64,000 nt of DNA from Agrobacterium larrymoorei. GTDB lineage: Bacteria; Pseudomonadota; Alphaproteobacteria; Rhizobiales; Rhizobiaceae. Position numbers and translations under genes: made by a program. Within the stretch, counting starts at the first letter, position 1. Every line of letters begins with the position of its first letter. This document shows positions 55,068-64,000 of this stretch, piece after piece. A model generated the notes under the pieces. It did not search any database, was not told the DNA's origin, and was given only the letters and a program-made list of their open reading frames with translations. Location of the stretch: positions 131,001 through 195,000 of the forward strand of contig NZ_CP039691.1 in assembly GCF_005145045.1 (NCBI RefSeq), given 5' to 3'.

Positions 55068-55973
55068 ATGTTGAAGAAAGTTCTTCTTTCAGCGGTTGCG
55101 CTTGGCGTGCTGGCTGGTTCCGCTCTTGCACAGGACGTCAAGGTTCTGCGCATCGGTCTCGACGGTTCGGAAAACGCATCCGACCAGCTGCGCAACGCGC
55201 AGTGCGTTGCCGATGGCCTGAAGGCAGCAACGGGCGTTTCCGAAGTCCAGATTTTCCCATCGCCGGACTATAATGGCGTTATTCAGGGTCTGCTCGGCGG
55301 CACCATCGATATCGCGAGAATGGGCGCCTCTTCCTATGCAAAGATCGCTTTGCAAGATCCTAAGGCCGTCGATCCAATCCTGACTGAAGTCGGCGCTGAT
55401 GGCTCCAGCGGTTATTACACACTAATGGTTGCCCGCAAGGATTCTGGAATCAAGACGCTTGCAGACGCGAAGGGCAAGAAGCTCGGCTTCGCAGATCCAG
55501 ACTCCACGTCGGGTTACCTCGTGCCAAACGTTGCATTGCCCAAGGAAACCGGCGCACCGGTGAAAGAATACTTCTCTGAAACTGGTTTCGGCGGCGGCCA
55601 TGAGAACCTGGTTCTCGCAGTTCTCGACAAGAAGTTCGACGTTGGCACGACCTTTGGTTCTGGCGTCGGAAAGTGGGAGGAAGGTTACACCAGTGGTGCA
55701 CTTCACCAGATGGTCGCCAAGGGCAATCTCGACATGGACGATATCGTTCAAGTTTGGAAATCCCCGCTTATTCCAAATGGCCCGACCATGGTTGCCAACA
55801 AAGTTGGGGACGCCATGAAGCAGAAGATCGAAGACTTCTTCCTCGCGCTACCGAAGAAAGACCTCGCCTGCTTCCAAGGCTTTACGCAGGGCCAGAATAA
55901 AGAGTTCATCAAGGTTGATCCTTCCTTCTACCAGACGATCGTAGACGCCCGTAAATCCATCATCGGCGGCTGA
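55068..55973 (+). CDS. phnD: PhnD, phosphonate ABC substrate-binding protein
   Basis: 301 residues. A signal peptide (VLLSAVALGVLAGSALAQ) precedes the PhnD fold: LRIGLDGSENASDQLRNAQCVADGLKAATGVSEVQIFPSPDYNGVIQGLLGGTIDIARMGASSYAKIA, LGFADPDSTSGYLVPN, GGGHENLVLAVLDKKFDVGTTFGSG and WKSPLIPNGPTMVANK. The DPDSTSG loop binds the phosphonate group. GGAG precedes the ATG. A strong hairpin follows, so phnD is probably made in excess over the permeases. Confidence 0.95.
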   Translation: MLKKVLLSAVALGVLAGSALAQDVKVLRIGLDGSENASDQLRNAQCVADGLKAATGVSEVQIFPSPDYNGVIQGLLGGTIDIARMGASSYAKIALQDPKAVDPILTEVGADGSSGYYTLMVARKDSGIKTLADAKGKKLGFADPDSTSGYLVPNVALPKETGAPVKEYFSETGFGGGHENLVLAVLDKKFDVGTTFGSGVGKWEEGYTSGALHQMVAKGNLDMDDIVQVWKSPLIPNGPTMVANKVGDAMKQKIEDFFLALPKKDLACFQGFTQGQNKEFIKVDPSFYQTIVDARKSIIGG

Positions 55974-55990
55974 TCATCGGCATAGACGAG

Positions 55991-56023
55991 AAACGGCGGC
56001 GTCATGAAGACGCCGCCGTTTTT
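55991..56023 (+). terminator. Attenuator-like terminator between phnD and phnE1
   Basis: A 13-bp perfect stem, AAACGGCGGCGTC (55991-56003) with GACGCCGCCGTTT (56009-56021), a 5-nt loop and a run of five T (56019-56023). It is a full intrinsic terminator inside the operon. Confidence 0.85.
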
Positions 56024-56045
56024 GCAAGGAAGAAGGAAGCAGGAC

Positions 56046-57020
56046 ATGGCCCTATCGGCATCTCAGCACGGCAGTTTGAGCGAAGCGTCTCAAAAGGTCA
56101 TGCAGCATTACCAGCAGCAACTGGTTACACGCCGTATCTATACGGGCATCGCCATAGTCGTTTTCCTTGCGGTCCTGTTCGCGTCCCTGGACTTTGCCAA
56201 TAGCGCCAATTCCGGTAAATTCTTCGAGCGGCTTCCCTACTTCTTCGACTTCATGAAGACCTTCGTGCCAGACAGCCCGCTGGAAATCTTCCGCGCCATG
56301 TTCGACCTGCCATCGCCTTTTGCCGATGGTTCGCTGAAATACAACTACACGGCAGACCGGGTCTATCTGACGGATAATTTCTACATTCCGAACTTCTTCT
56401 ACCAACTCGTCATCACGCTGAATATCGCGCTTGTCTCAACGCTCATCGGCACGGCCTTCGCCTTCGTTCTATGCTTCTTTGCATCCACCAATCTTGTCGG
56501 CGCCGGTATCGTCCGTTTCGTCGTGCGACGCGTGATGGAGTTGATGCGGGCATTTCCCGAGATCGTCGTCGCGGGTCTTCTAACCGCCATTCTTTCGCTG
56601 GGGCCCATCGCAGCCATTGTCGCGATCACCATCCACACCGTCGGGGCTTTGGGAAAACTGTTCTTCGAAGTGGTGGAGAATGCCGACATGAAACCCGACG
56701 AGGGCTTGCGCGCATCGGGAGCGAACTGGATCGAGCGTGTGCGCTTCGCAATCGTGCCGCAAGTTCTGCCGAATTTCGTGTCCTACGCACTGCTTCGTGC
56801 CGAAATCAATGTGCGGGCATCCACAATCATCGGGGCAGTCGGTGGCGGCGGTATCGGTGAGGTCTTCCGCCTCTCCATCGGTCGCGATCACGCTGCCAAG
56901 ACCTATGCCATCATCATCCTGCTGTTGGTCACCATTATCGCCGTCGACCAGTTTTCCGCCTGGGCGCGCCGGAAGCTGATTGGGCAGCAATCCTTCGAAT
57001 TCGGTAGAGGAGCCGCGTGA
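56046..57020 (+). CDS. phnE1: PhnE, phosphonate ABC permease (first copy)
   Basis: 324 residues. A cytoplasmic N-terminus and one helix (IYTGIAIVVFLAVLFASLDFA), then a short periplasmic part and the permease domain with ELMRAFPEIVVAGLLTAILSLGPIAAIVAITIHTVGALGKLFFEVVENADMKPDEGLRASGANWIERVRFAIVPQVLPNFVSYALLRAEINVRASTIIGAVGGGGIGEVF, characteristic of PhnE. The ATG at 56046 is taken because an upstream in-frame ATG at 56004 lies inside the terminator stem. Its stop overlaps the phnE2 ATG. Confidence 0.93.
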   Translation: MALSASQHGSLSEASQKVMQHYQQQLVTRRIYTGIAIVVFLAVLFASLDFANSANSGKFFERLPYFFDFMKTFVPDSPLEIFRAMFDLPSPFADGSLKYNYTADRVYLTDNFYIPNFFYQLVITLNIALVSTLIGTAFAFVLCFFASTNLVGAGIVRFVVRRVMELMRAFPEIVVAGLLTAILSLGPIAAIVAITIHTVGALGKLFFEVVENADMKPDEGLRASGANWIERVRFAIVPQVLPNFVSYALLRAEINVRASTIIGAVGGGGIGEVFRLSIGRDHAAKTYAIIILLLVTIIAVDQFSAWARRKLIGQQSFEFGRGAA

Positions 57021-58369
57021 TGTCTTCCAGTTACGTGATCAACGGTGCCGACCGCGAACGCCTGCTTTCGCAATATCCTCACGTTTTCCAGCGCAGCTTT
57101 TTGCAGCGTTATGGTCTGCTGATCGCGCTTGGCGCGGTGTTTTCCTATCTTGTCATCTGCTTTTTCGCCTTCAATGTCGGCCCCGCCTTCATGCAGGGGC
57201 GCTGGGACCGCGCCTCCAGCTACATTCAGGACTGGTACTCATGGCGCGCGCAGCCGCGCCTGCGGTTCGACAATGGCAAAGTCACGCCGCAATGGACGAG
57301 CCGAGGCCAATATCCGGCGCACGCGAAGATCGACTGGCTCCAGCCACTTCCGGATGGTGGTTACAGCGTGATCTATGGCGATCTCACCAATCGGATCGAT
57401 ATCACGCCGACACGGGCGGATGTCTATGTCGATGGAAAATCCTATCCTGTCACGATCACCCCGGATGCCGTGACCGCACCCGCAGGCGTGCCACCTCAAA
57501 TTCGTCAGGATGGCAGCAAGGTTATCGTCGAGTACGGTTTTGCCGGTCAGGCCGAAATTCGCACCGGCCAGCTTTATGTCCAGCGCCGCTTCCTAGGATG
57601 GGCCAATTTCCTGTTCGATACGGATTCCAAATTCTGGGGCCGTAGCTATCCCGGGCTCGCAGCGCTGGCGCTCTGGGGCGAGCGTCTCGATCCCCAGCAG
57701 TCCAATATCTCCGCAATGACCAATGACTTTCTGAACAACAAGGTCTGGCAGCACGCGGATATTCTCTCCAAGCTGTTACAGACGCTGGTGATGGCATTTG
57801 TCGGGACGTTGCTTGGAACTCTCTTCGCCTTCCCTCTGGCTTTCATCGCGGCACGCAACATAACGCGCAGCCGCCTCGCCAACTGGGGCATGAAGCGCGC
57901 CTTCGATTTCCTCCGCTCTATCGATATGCTGATCTGGGCGCTGTTCTTCACCCGCAGCTTCGGCCCGGGACCAATCCCCGGGATCGCCGCGATTTTCTTC
58001 ACCGATACGGGCGCTCTCGGTAAAGTTTACGCGGAGGCTCTCGAAAATGTGGATGACAAGCAGCGCGAGGGCGTGAAGTCCGTCGGCGCGTCGCCTGCAA
58101 TCGTAAACCGCTACGGCGTCATTCCTCAGGTCCTGCCGGTCTTCATCTCGCAGTCGCTTTATTTCTGGGAAAGCAATACGCGCTCAGCCACCATCATCGG
58201 CGCCGTGGGTGCTGGCGGTATCGGCCTCAAGCTGCTCGAAGCCATGGGCACCAATCAGGACTGGGACAAGGTCGCCTATATGGTGCTTCTCATCCTCATC
58301 GTCGTCTTCCTGTTCGACAATATGTCAAACGCCATCCGCTCTCGCCTGATCGGAAAATTGCATCATTAG
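57020..58369 (+). CDS. phnE2: PhnE, phosphonate ABC permease (second copy, with periplasmic insert)
   Basis: 449 residues, longer than usual PhnE (about 260-330). After the first helix (about 35-58) comes a hydrophilic stretch of about 150 residues (60-210) with beta-strand-like patterns (VTPQWTSRGQYPAHAKIDWLQPLPDGGYSVIYGDLTNRIDI). The permease domain follows (LQTLVMAFVGTLLGTLFAFPLAFIAARNI; EGVKSVGASPAIVNRYGVIPQVLPVFISQSLYFWESNTRSATIIGAVGAGGIG). It pairs with PhnE1 in the importer. The insert faces the periplasm and may meet PhnD. Confidence 0.92.
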   Translation: MSSSYVINGADRERLLSQYPHVFQRSFLQRYGLLIALGAVFSYLVICFFAFNVGPAFMQGRWDRASSYIQDWYSWRAQPRLRFDNGKVTPQWTSRGQYPAHAKIDWLQPLPDGGYSVIYGDLTNRIDITPTRADVYVDGKSYPVTITPDAVTAPAGVPPQIRQDGSKVIVEYGFAGQAEIRTGQLYVQRRFLGWANFLFDTDSKFWGRSYPGLAALALWGERLDPQQSNISAMTNDFLNNKVWQHADILSKLLQTLVMAFVGTLLGTLFAFPLAFIAARNITRSRLANWGMKRAFDFLRSIDMLIWALFFTRSFGPGPIPGIAAIFFTDTGALGKVYAEALENVDDKQREGVKSVGASPAIVNRYGVIPQVLPVFISQSLYFWESNTRSATIIGAVGAGGIGLKLLEAMGTNQDWDKVAYMVLLILIVVFLFDNMSNAIRSRLIGKLHH

Positions 58370-58410
58370 AGCGTCTTTTCATGATGTTCATTTGCCGGAT
58401 ATCATCATTC

Positions 58411-58496
58411 TGTCACGGAAAAGGTCTACCTCGCACTTCTGATCTTGCGGGGCCGAGACGAGTCGTCTCAAATGCTCCTCAACCGTTCCCGTGACA
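58411..58496. promoter_or_regulatory. Nested inverted repeats between phnE2 and the DUF1045 gene
   Basis: An outer pair TGTCACGG (58411-58418) and CCGTGACA (58489-58496) encloses a 15-bp dyad GAGACGA-G-TCGTCTC (58455-58469). The gap of 144 bp is long for this operon, so an internal promoter or regulated RNA fold is possible. Function inferred only. Confidence 0.35.
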
Positions 58497-58513
58497 TTCG
58501 AAAGTGCGACACT

Positions 58514-59176
58514 GTGCGCTACGCAATCTATTTCACTCCCGCCGAAAGCGATTCCCTCACACAGAAGGCATCGCACTGGCTGGGTCGAAACGCGTTTTCG
58601 GATCAGGCCTATAGCAACTACGCATCCTTTGCGGAGATGACTGCCGAGCCACGTCGTTATGGCTTTCATGCGACGCTAAAGGCTCCCTTCGAACTTTCTC
58701 CCGACTATAGCGAAGCGGACCTCATCGATGCGCTGACACGATTCACCGCGTCCCGTCCGGCATTCGACATACCCGAGATCGTTATCGGCTCGCTTGGACC
58801 CTTCTTCGCATTGGTTCCCGCTTCGACATATCAGCCGCTTCAGGACTTTGCCGCTGACGTCGTGGAGTATTTCGAGCCATTCCGCGCGCCCTTGTCGGAG
58901 AGCGACATAGCGCGCCGGAAACCGCAGAACCTCAGCGACAGCCAGCGGCGTAATCTCACGACGTGGGGCTATCCGCATGTGATGGATGATTTCCGCTTTC
59001 ACATGACACTGACAGGCCCGGTCGAAGAGAGCCAGAGCGAGCGGGCGGCCAGCATTCTCGCGCAGACATTTTCCGATTTCACTCAACGCCCGCTCACCAT
59101 TTCCGGCCTCGGCCTGTTCGTGGAGAAAGCGCGCGGCGATGCATTTACCGTTCACACATGGCAGCCTCTTGGCTGA
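58514..59176 (+). CDS. DUF1045 phosphonate-metabolism protein (2H phosphoesterase fold)
   Basis: About 220 residues from the GTG at 58514 (VRYAIYFTPAESD), where family members begin; the frame is open to 58445. Two HxTx motifs, YGFHATLKAPF and FRFHMTLTGPV, are the catalytic pair of the 2H phosphoesterase superfamily. Such enzymes open cyclic phosphodiesters. No phnP is present in the window, so this protein may hydrolyse the 5-phosphoribosyl 1,2-cyclic phosphate made by PhnJ. That role is inferred. Confidence 0.88.
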   Translation: MRYAIYFTPAESDSLTQKASHWLGRNAFSDQAYSNYASFAEMTAEPRRYGFHATLKAPFELSPDYSEADLIDALTRFTASRPAFDIPEIVIGSLGPFFALVPASTYQPLQDFAADVVEYFEPFRAPLSESDIARRKPQNLSDSQRRNLTTWGYPHVMDDFRFHMTLTGPVEESQSERAASILAQTFSDFTQRPLTISGLGLFVEKARGDAFTVHTWQPLG

Positions 59177-59190
59177 CAACGATATGAAAG

Positions 59191-60336
59191 ATGTCCGATA
59201 TGTCCGAACATGTTCTATCCAATGCAAAAATTGTTCTTGAGAATGAAATTCTCGAAGGCTCCGTTCTTCTCCGTGACGGCCTGATTGCCGATATCAGCGA
59301 AGGTCAGACCCGCAGTGGCGAGGACTTCGAAGGCGACTATCTCATCCCCGGTCTGGTCGAACTTCACACCGACCATCTGGAACAGCATTACTCTCCCCGC
59401 CCGGGTGTGACCTGGGACAAGATCGCCGCTATTCAGGCGCACGACGCTCAGGTCGCATCTTCCGGAATCACCACCGTTTTCGATTGCCTTCGTCTGGGCT
59501 CGGACGAGGACGGTGGCTTTGAGCGCGGCGAGATGCGTGACATGGCGGACGCCATAGAAAAGGCCCAGCGGGAAAACCGCCTGCGTGCAGACCATCTTCT
59601 TCACCTGCGCTGCGAAGTTGCCTCTGCCGATGTGCTTGAGCATTTCGAGGATTTCGAGACCGATCCGCATGTGAAGCTGATCTCGCTGATGGACCATTCC
59701 CCGGGCCAGCGCCAGTTTCAGACGATGGATCAGTACATCATGTTCTATCAAAAGAAGCGGGGCCTCAGCGACGAGGTCTTCAAAGCCTTCGTTGACCGCC
59801 GCGTCGCTGCATCGCAGAAATATTCCGACAAGCATCGAAACTATCTCGCAGCACGCTGTACCGAGCGTGGCATCACGGTTGCGAGTCATGACGATGCGAC
59901 GGAGGCACATGTTGGGGAAGCGATTGGTCACGGAGTTAGGCTTGCGGAGTTTCCGACGAGCATCGAGGCGGCCAAGGCGTCGCATAGCGCGGGCATGAGC
60001 GTTCTGATGGGGGCGCCGAACATCGTGCGGGGCAAGTCGCATTCGGGGAATATAGCAGCGCGTGATCTGGCCGAACTTGGCGTTCTCGACGTGCTGTCTT
60101 CGGATTACGTTCCCTTCAGCCTGCTTTACGCGCCATTTCTGTTGGCGGACCAGGTCGAGGGCATCTCCTTGCCACGGGCCTTGTCGATGGTGACGTCGAC
60201 GCCTGCTTCGACGGTCGGCTTGAGCGACCGTGGTCGTATCGCCGCTGGCCTGCGGGGAGATCTGGTGCGCGTACACCGTGAGGCAGGTGTTCCCGTCGTG
60301 CGCAGTGTCTGGCGTCAGGGTGTTCGTGTTGCATGA
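59191..60336 (+). CDS. phnM: PhnM, alkyl-phosphonate ribosyl triphosphate diphosphatase
   Basis: 381 residues of the amidohydrolase superfamily: IPGLVELHTDHLEQHYSPRPGVTW (metal site), STGITTVFDCLRLG-type strand, LHLRCEVASADVLEHF, LISLMDHSPGQRQF, VASHDDATEAHVGEA and LSSDYVPFSLLYAPF. It removes pyrophosphate from the ribosyl triphosphonate before C-P cleavage. A second in-frame ATG lies 9 nt on. It overlaps phnN by ATGA. Confidence 0.95.
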   Translation: MSDMSEHVLSNAKIVLENEILEGSVLLRDGLIADISEGQTRSGEDFEGDYLIPGLVELHTDHLEQHYSPRPGVTWDKIAAIQAHDAQVASSGITTVFDCLRLGSDEDGGFERGEMRDMADAIEKAQRENRLRADHLLHLRCEVASADVLEHFEDFETDPHVKLISLMDHSPGQRQFQTMDQYIMFYQKKRGLSDEVFKAFVDRRVAASQKYSDKHRNYLAARCTERGITVASHDDATEAHVGEAIGHGVRLAEFPTSIEAAKASHSAGMSVLMGAPNIVRGKSHSGNIAARDLAELGVLDVLSSDYVPFSLLYAPFLLADQVEGISLPRALSMVTSTPASTVGLSDRGRIAAGLRGDLVRVHREAGVPVVRSVWRQGVRVA

Positions 60337-60929
60337 GTGCCGACGAAACTGACTCTAGCCCGAACACCTCCTCTACACTCGGCACGATGATCGTCGTGGT
60401 TGGCCCAAGCGGTGCGGGCAAGGATACGCTGATCGACTATGCGCTTGAGCGTATCGGCAAGCACCCTCGCCTTCACCACGTCCGCCGCGTCATTACACGC
60501 AGCAGCGATGCTGGCGGGGAACTGCATGAGGGCGTGGATGACGCCGAGTTCGAGCGCAGGCGGTTGTCGGGTGCGTTCTGCGTGTCGTGGAGCGCCCACG
60601 GCCTGAGCTACGGCATCCCCGCCTCAGCGAAAGATGCAACGGAGCGTGGCGCAATCCTGATCGCCAATGGCTCCCGCTTAGCGCTTGCTGATTTCCGGGA
60701 GATTTTCTTAAAGCTGCTGGTGATCAATGTGATTGCGCGCCCAGAGGTTCTGGCTGCCCGTCTGTCGGGCCGCGGTCGTGAGAGCGTGTCGGAGATTTCC
60801 CGTCGGCTGGAGCGCAGCGGTGTCGACGTCTGCGGCGATTTCGAGGTGGTGACGCTGGACAATAGCGGGGATGTCTGTGTGGCGGGCGAGGCGTTCCTGA
60901 CAATCGTGAGGGATTTGCTAGCAAACTAA
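60333..60929 (+). CDS. phnN: PhnN, ribose 1,5-bisphosphate phosphokinase
   Basis: 198 residues of the guanylate-kinase-like fold: Walker A VVGPSGAGKDTLIDYAL, LHHVRRVITRSSDAGGELHEGVDDAEFERRR, FCVSWSAHGLSYGIP and VINVIARPEVLAARLSGRGRES. It phosphorylates ribose 1,5-bisphosphate to PRPP, returning the ribose to metabolism. It is the last gene of the phn run. Confidence 0.94.
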   Translation: MSADETDSSPNTSSTLGTMIVVVGPSGAGKDTLIDYALERIGKHPRLHHVRRVITRSSDAGGELHEGVDDAEFERRRLSGAFCVSWSAHGLSYGIPASAKDATERGAILIANGSRLALADFREIFLKLLVINVIARPEVLAARLSGRGRESVSEISRRLERSGVDVCGDFEVVTLDNSGDVCVAGEAFLTIVRDLLAN

Positions 60930-61111
60930 AATCTTGCCTGTCTTTGCCCGCGCCTTGAAGGGCAGAGAGCCATGACATTGCCGAGGCTTACGAACCGCCC
61001 CAGCCCGCAATCAGCGGCTCCTAAGTTTTTCAGGGGGAGAAGTCCCAATCAAAGAGCGACGCTGTGTCGAACATCTCTGCTGGCGTTATTTTCGGGATAT
61101 GCTGGGGGATT

Positions 61112-61400
<289 letters not shown>

Positions 61401-61416
61401 CAAGCTATCATAACAC

Positions 61417-61444
61417 AAAAGGCCGCTTGGTTAGCGGCCCTTTT
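61417..61444 (-). terminator. Terminator-like hairpin between 5S rRNA and tRNA-fMet
   Basis: GGCCGCT (61421-61427) and AGCGGCC (61433-61439) with flanking A and T runs on both sides form an intrinsic-terminator shape. It lies after 5S and before the tRNA. Confidence 0.65.
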
Positions 61445-61502
61445 GATTTCGGCTGGGCCGAGGGTGTGACGAGAAGATGGAGTATATGTTTTGCGTTTTG
61501 CA

Positions 61503-61620
61503 GACCTGGCAGCGACCTACTCTCCCGCGTCTTAAGACGAAGTACCATTGGCGCTGGGGCGTTTCACGGCCGTGTTCGGAATGGGAACGGGTGCAGCCGC
61601 CCCGCAATAACCACCAGGTC
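61503..61620 (-). rRNA. rrf: 5S ribosomal RNA
   Basis: About 118 nt. The ends GACCTGGTGG and CTGCCAGGTC pair, and the conserved loops CCCATTCCGAACACGG and AGTAGGTCGCTGCC are present. It lies about 200 bp after the 23S gene on the same strand. Confidence 0.95.
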
Positions 61621-61821
61621 GGCAAAGCGCAAAACATACGCTGTTTTCGAGAAGCTGGGTGGCTTGGCCACTTTCTATTTTTAACACGTCTTTCTCTGAC
61701 CTATCCGTATGTTTCCCATACAGACCAGAGGTCGTCGCGCCTCGTGGCGCGGCCCGTCCGGAGCGTATTCCACGCGTCAGGACAGAAGAGGAATGCTCAT
61801 CTTCGATGAGCATGAACAATG
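61621..61821 (-). other. 23S-5S internal transcribed spacer
   Basis: About 200 bp between the rRNAs. The strand that is transcribed carries ACGCGTGGAATACGCTCCGG and similar processing-stem sequence. No tRNA or gene is seen in it. Confidence 0.6.

Positions 61822-64000
<2,179 letters not shown>

Overview
The window reads as chromosomal DNA of an alphaproteobacterium of the order Rhizobiales, most likely Agrobacterium or a close Rhizobiaceae relative. The grounds are a RirA-type iron regulator, an Agrobacterium-like PncB, a Flp/Cpa (Ctp) pilus cluster, the rhizobial order of phn genes, and a bacteriophytochrome and LOV kinase of rhizobial type. This is family recognition by eye; no search was run. 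Coding density is high, with many ATGA overlaps. No insertion sequence, prophage, integron or CRISPR array was seen, so this is an ordinary core-like region with several regulatory and structural oddities.

Layout. 1-5.6 kb: light and PAS signalling. A partial hybrid histidine kinase, a single-domain response regulator and a LOV histidine kinase lie on the minus strand, divergent from a bacteriophytochrome kinase. 5.7-6.9 kb: DoxX, a selenoprotein-W-like Rdx protein and tRNA-Leu(CAG). 7.1-17.7 kb: Flp type IVb pilus genes (a CpaC-N-like protein, pilin, cpaABCDEF, tadB, tadC, tadD), with a full CtrA-type site upstream of the pilin gene. 17.8-25.1 kb: M17 aminopeptidase, pncB, a small secreted protein, NlpC/P60, MarR, a TerC-like DUF475 protein with a structured leader and upstream mini-ORF, and a DMT exporter.

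25.3-32.6 kb: the five-step histidine-degradation pathway (hutF divergent from hutI-hutH-hutG-hutU-hutD), with a HutC-type operator between the arms. hutC itself lies 12 kb away (44.3 kb), behind a four-gene OsmF/YehZYXW-type ABC transporter. 32.6-40.2 kb: LysR with a frameshifted ABM monooxygenase, mmsA, an iron-type binding protein, rirA with an Irr-box-like site over its promoter, AbrB, a flavin disulfide oxidoreductase and DUF4126. 45.2-47.8 kb: exbB-exbD-tonB.

47.8-60.9 kb: a near-complete C-P lyase locus. phnF is divergent from phnG-H-I-J-K-L and a hexapeptide acetyltransferase, followed by phnC-D-E1-E2, a 2H-phosphoesterase (DUF1045), phnM and phnN. A PHO box overlaps the phnF start codon, a PhnF-like dyad precedes phnG, an attenuator-like hairpin follows phnD, and a 29-residue membrane microprotein may be encoded antisense between phnI and phnJ. 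61.1-64 kb: the 3' part of an rRNA operon on the minus strand (23S, 5S, tRNA-fMet). Its 5S-tRNA spacer holds a 100-bp tandem duplication carrying copies of the tRNA 5' end.

How the parts fit: the regulators seen or implied (CtrA, HutC, RirA/Irr, PhoB/PhnF, photoreceptors) tie attachment, histidine catabolism, iron supply and phosphorus supply to the cell cycle, nutrients and light.
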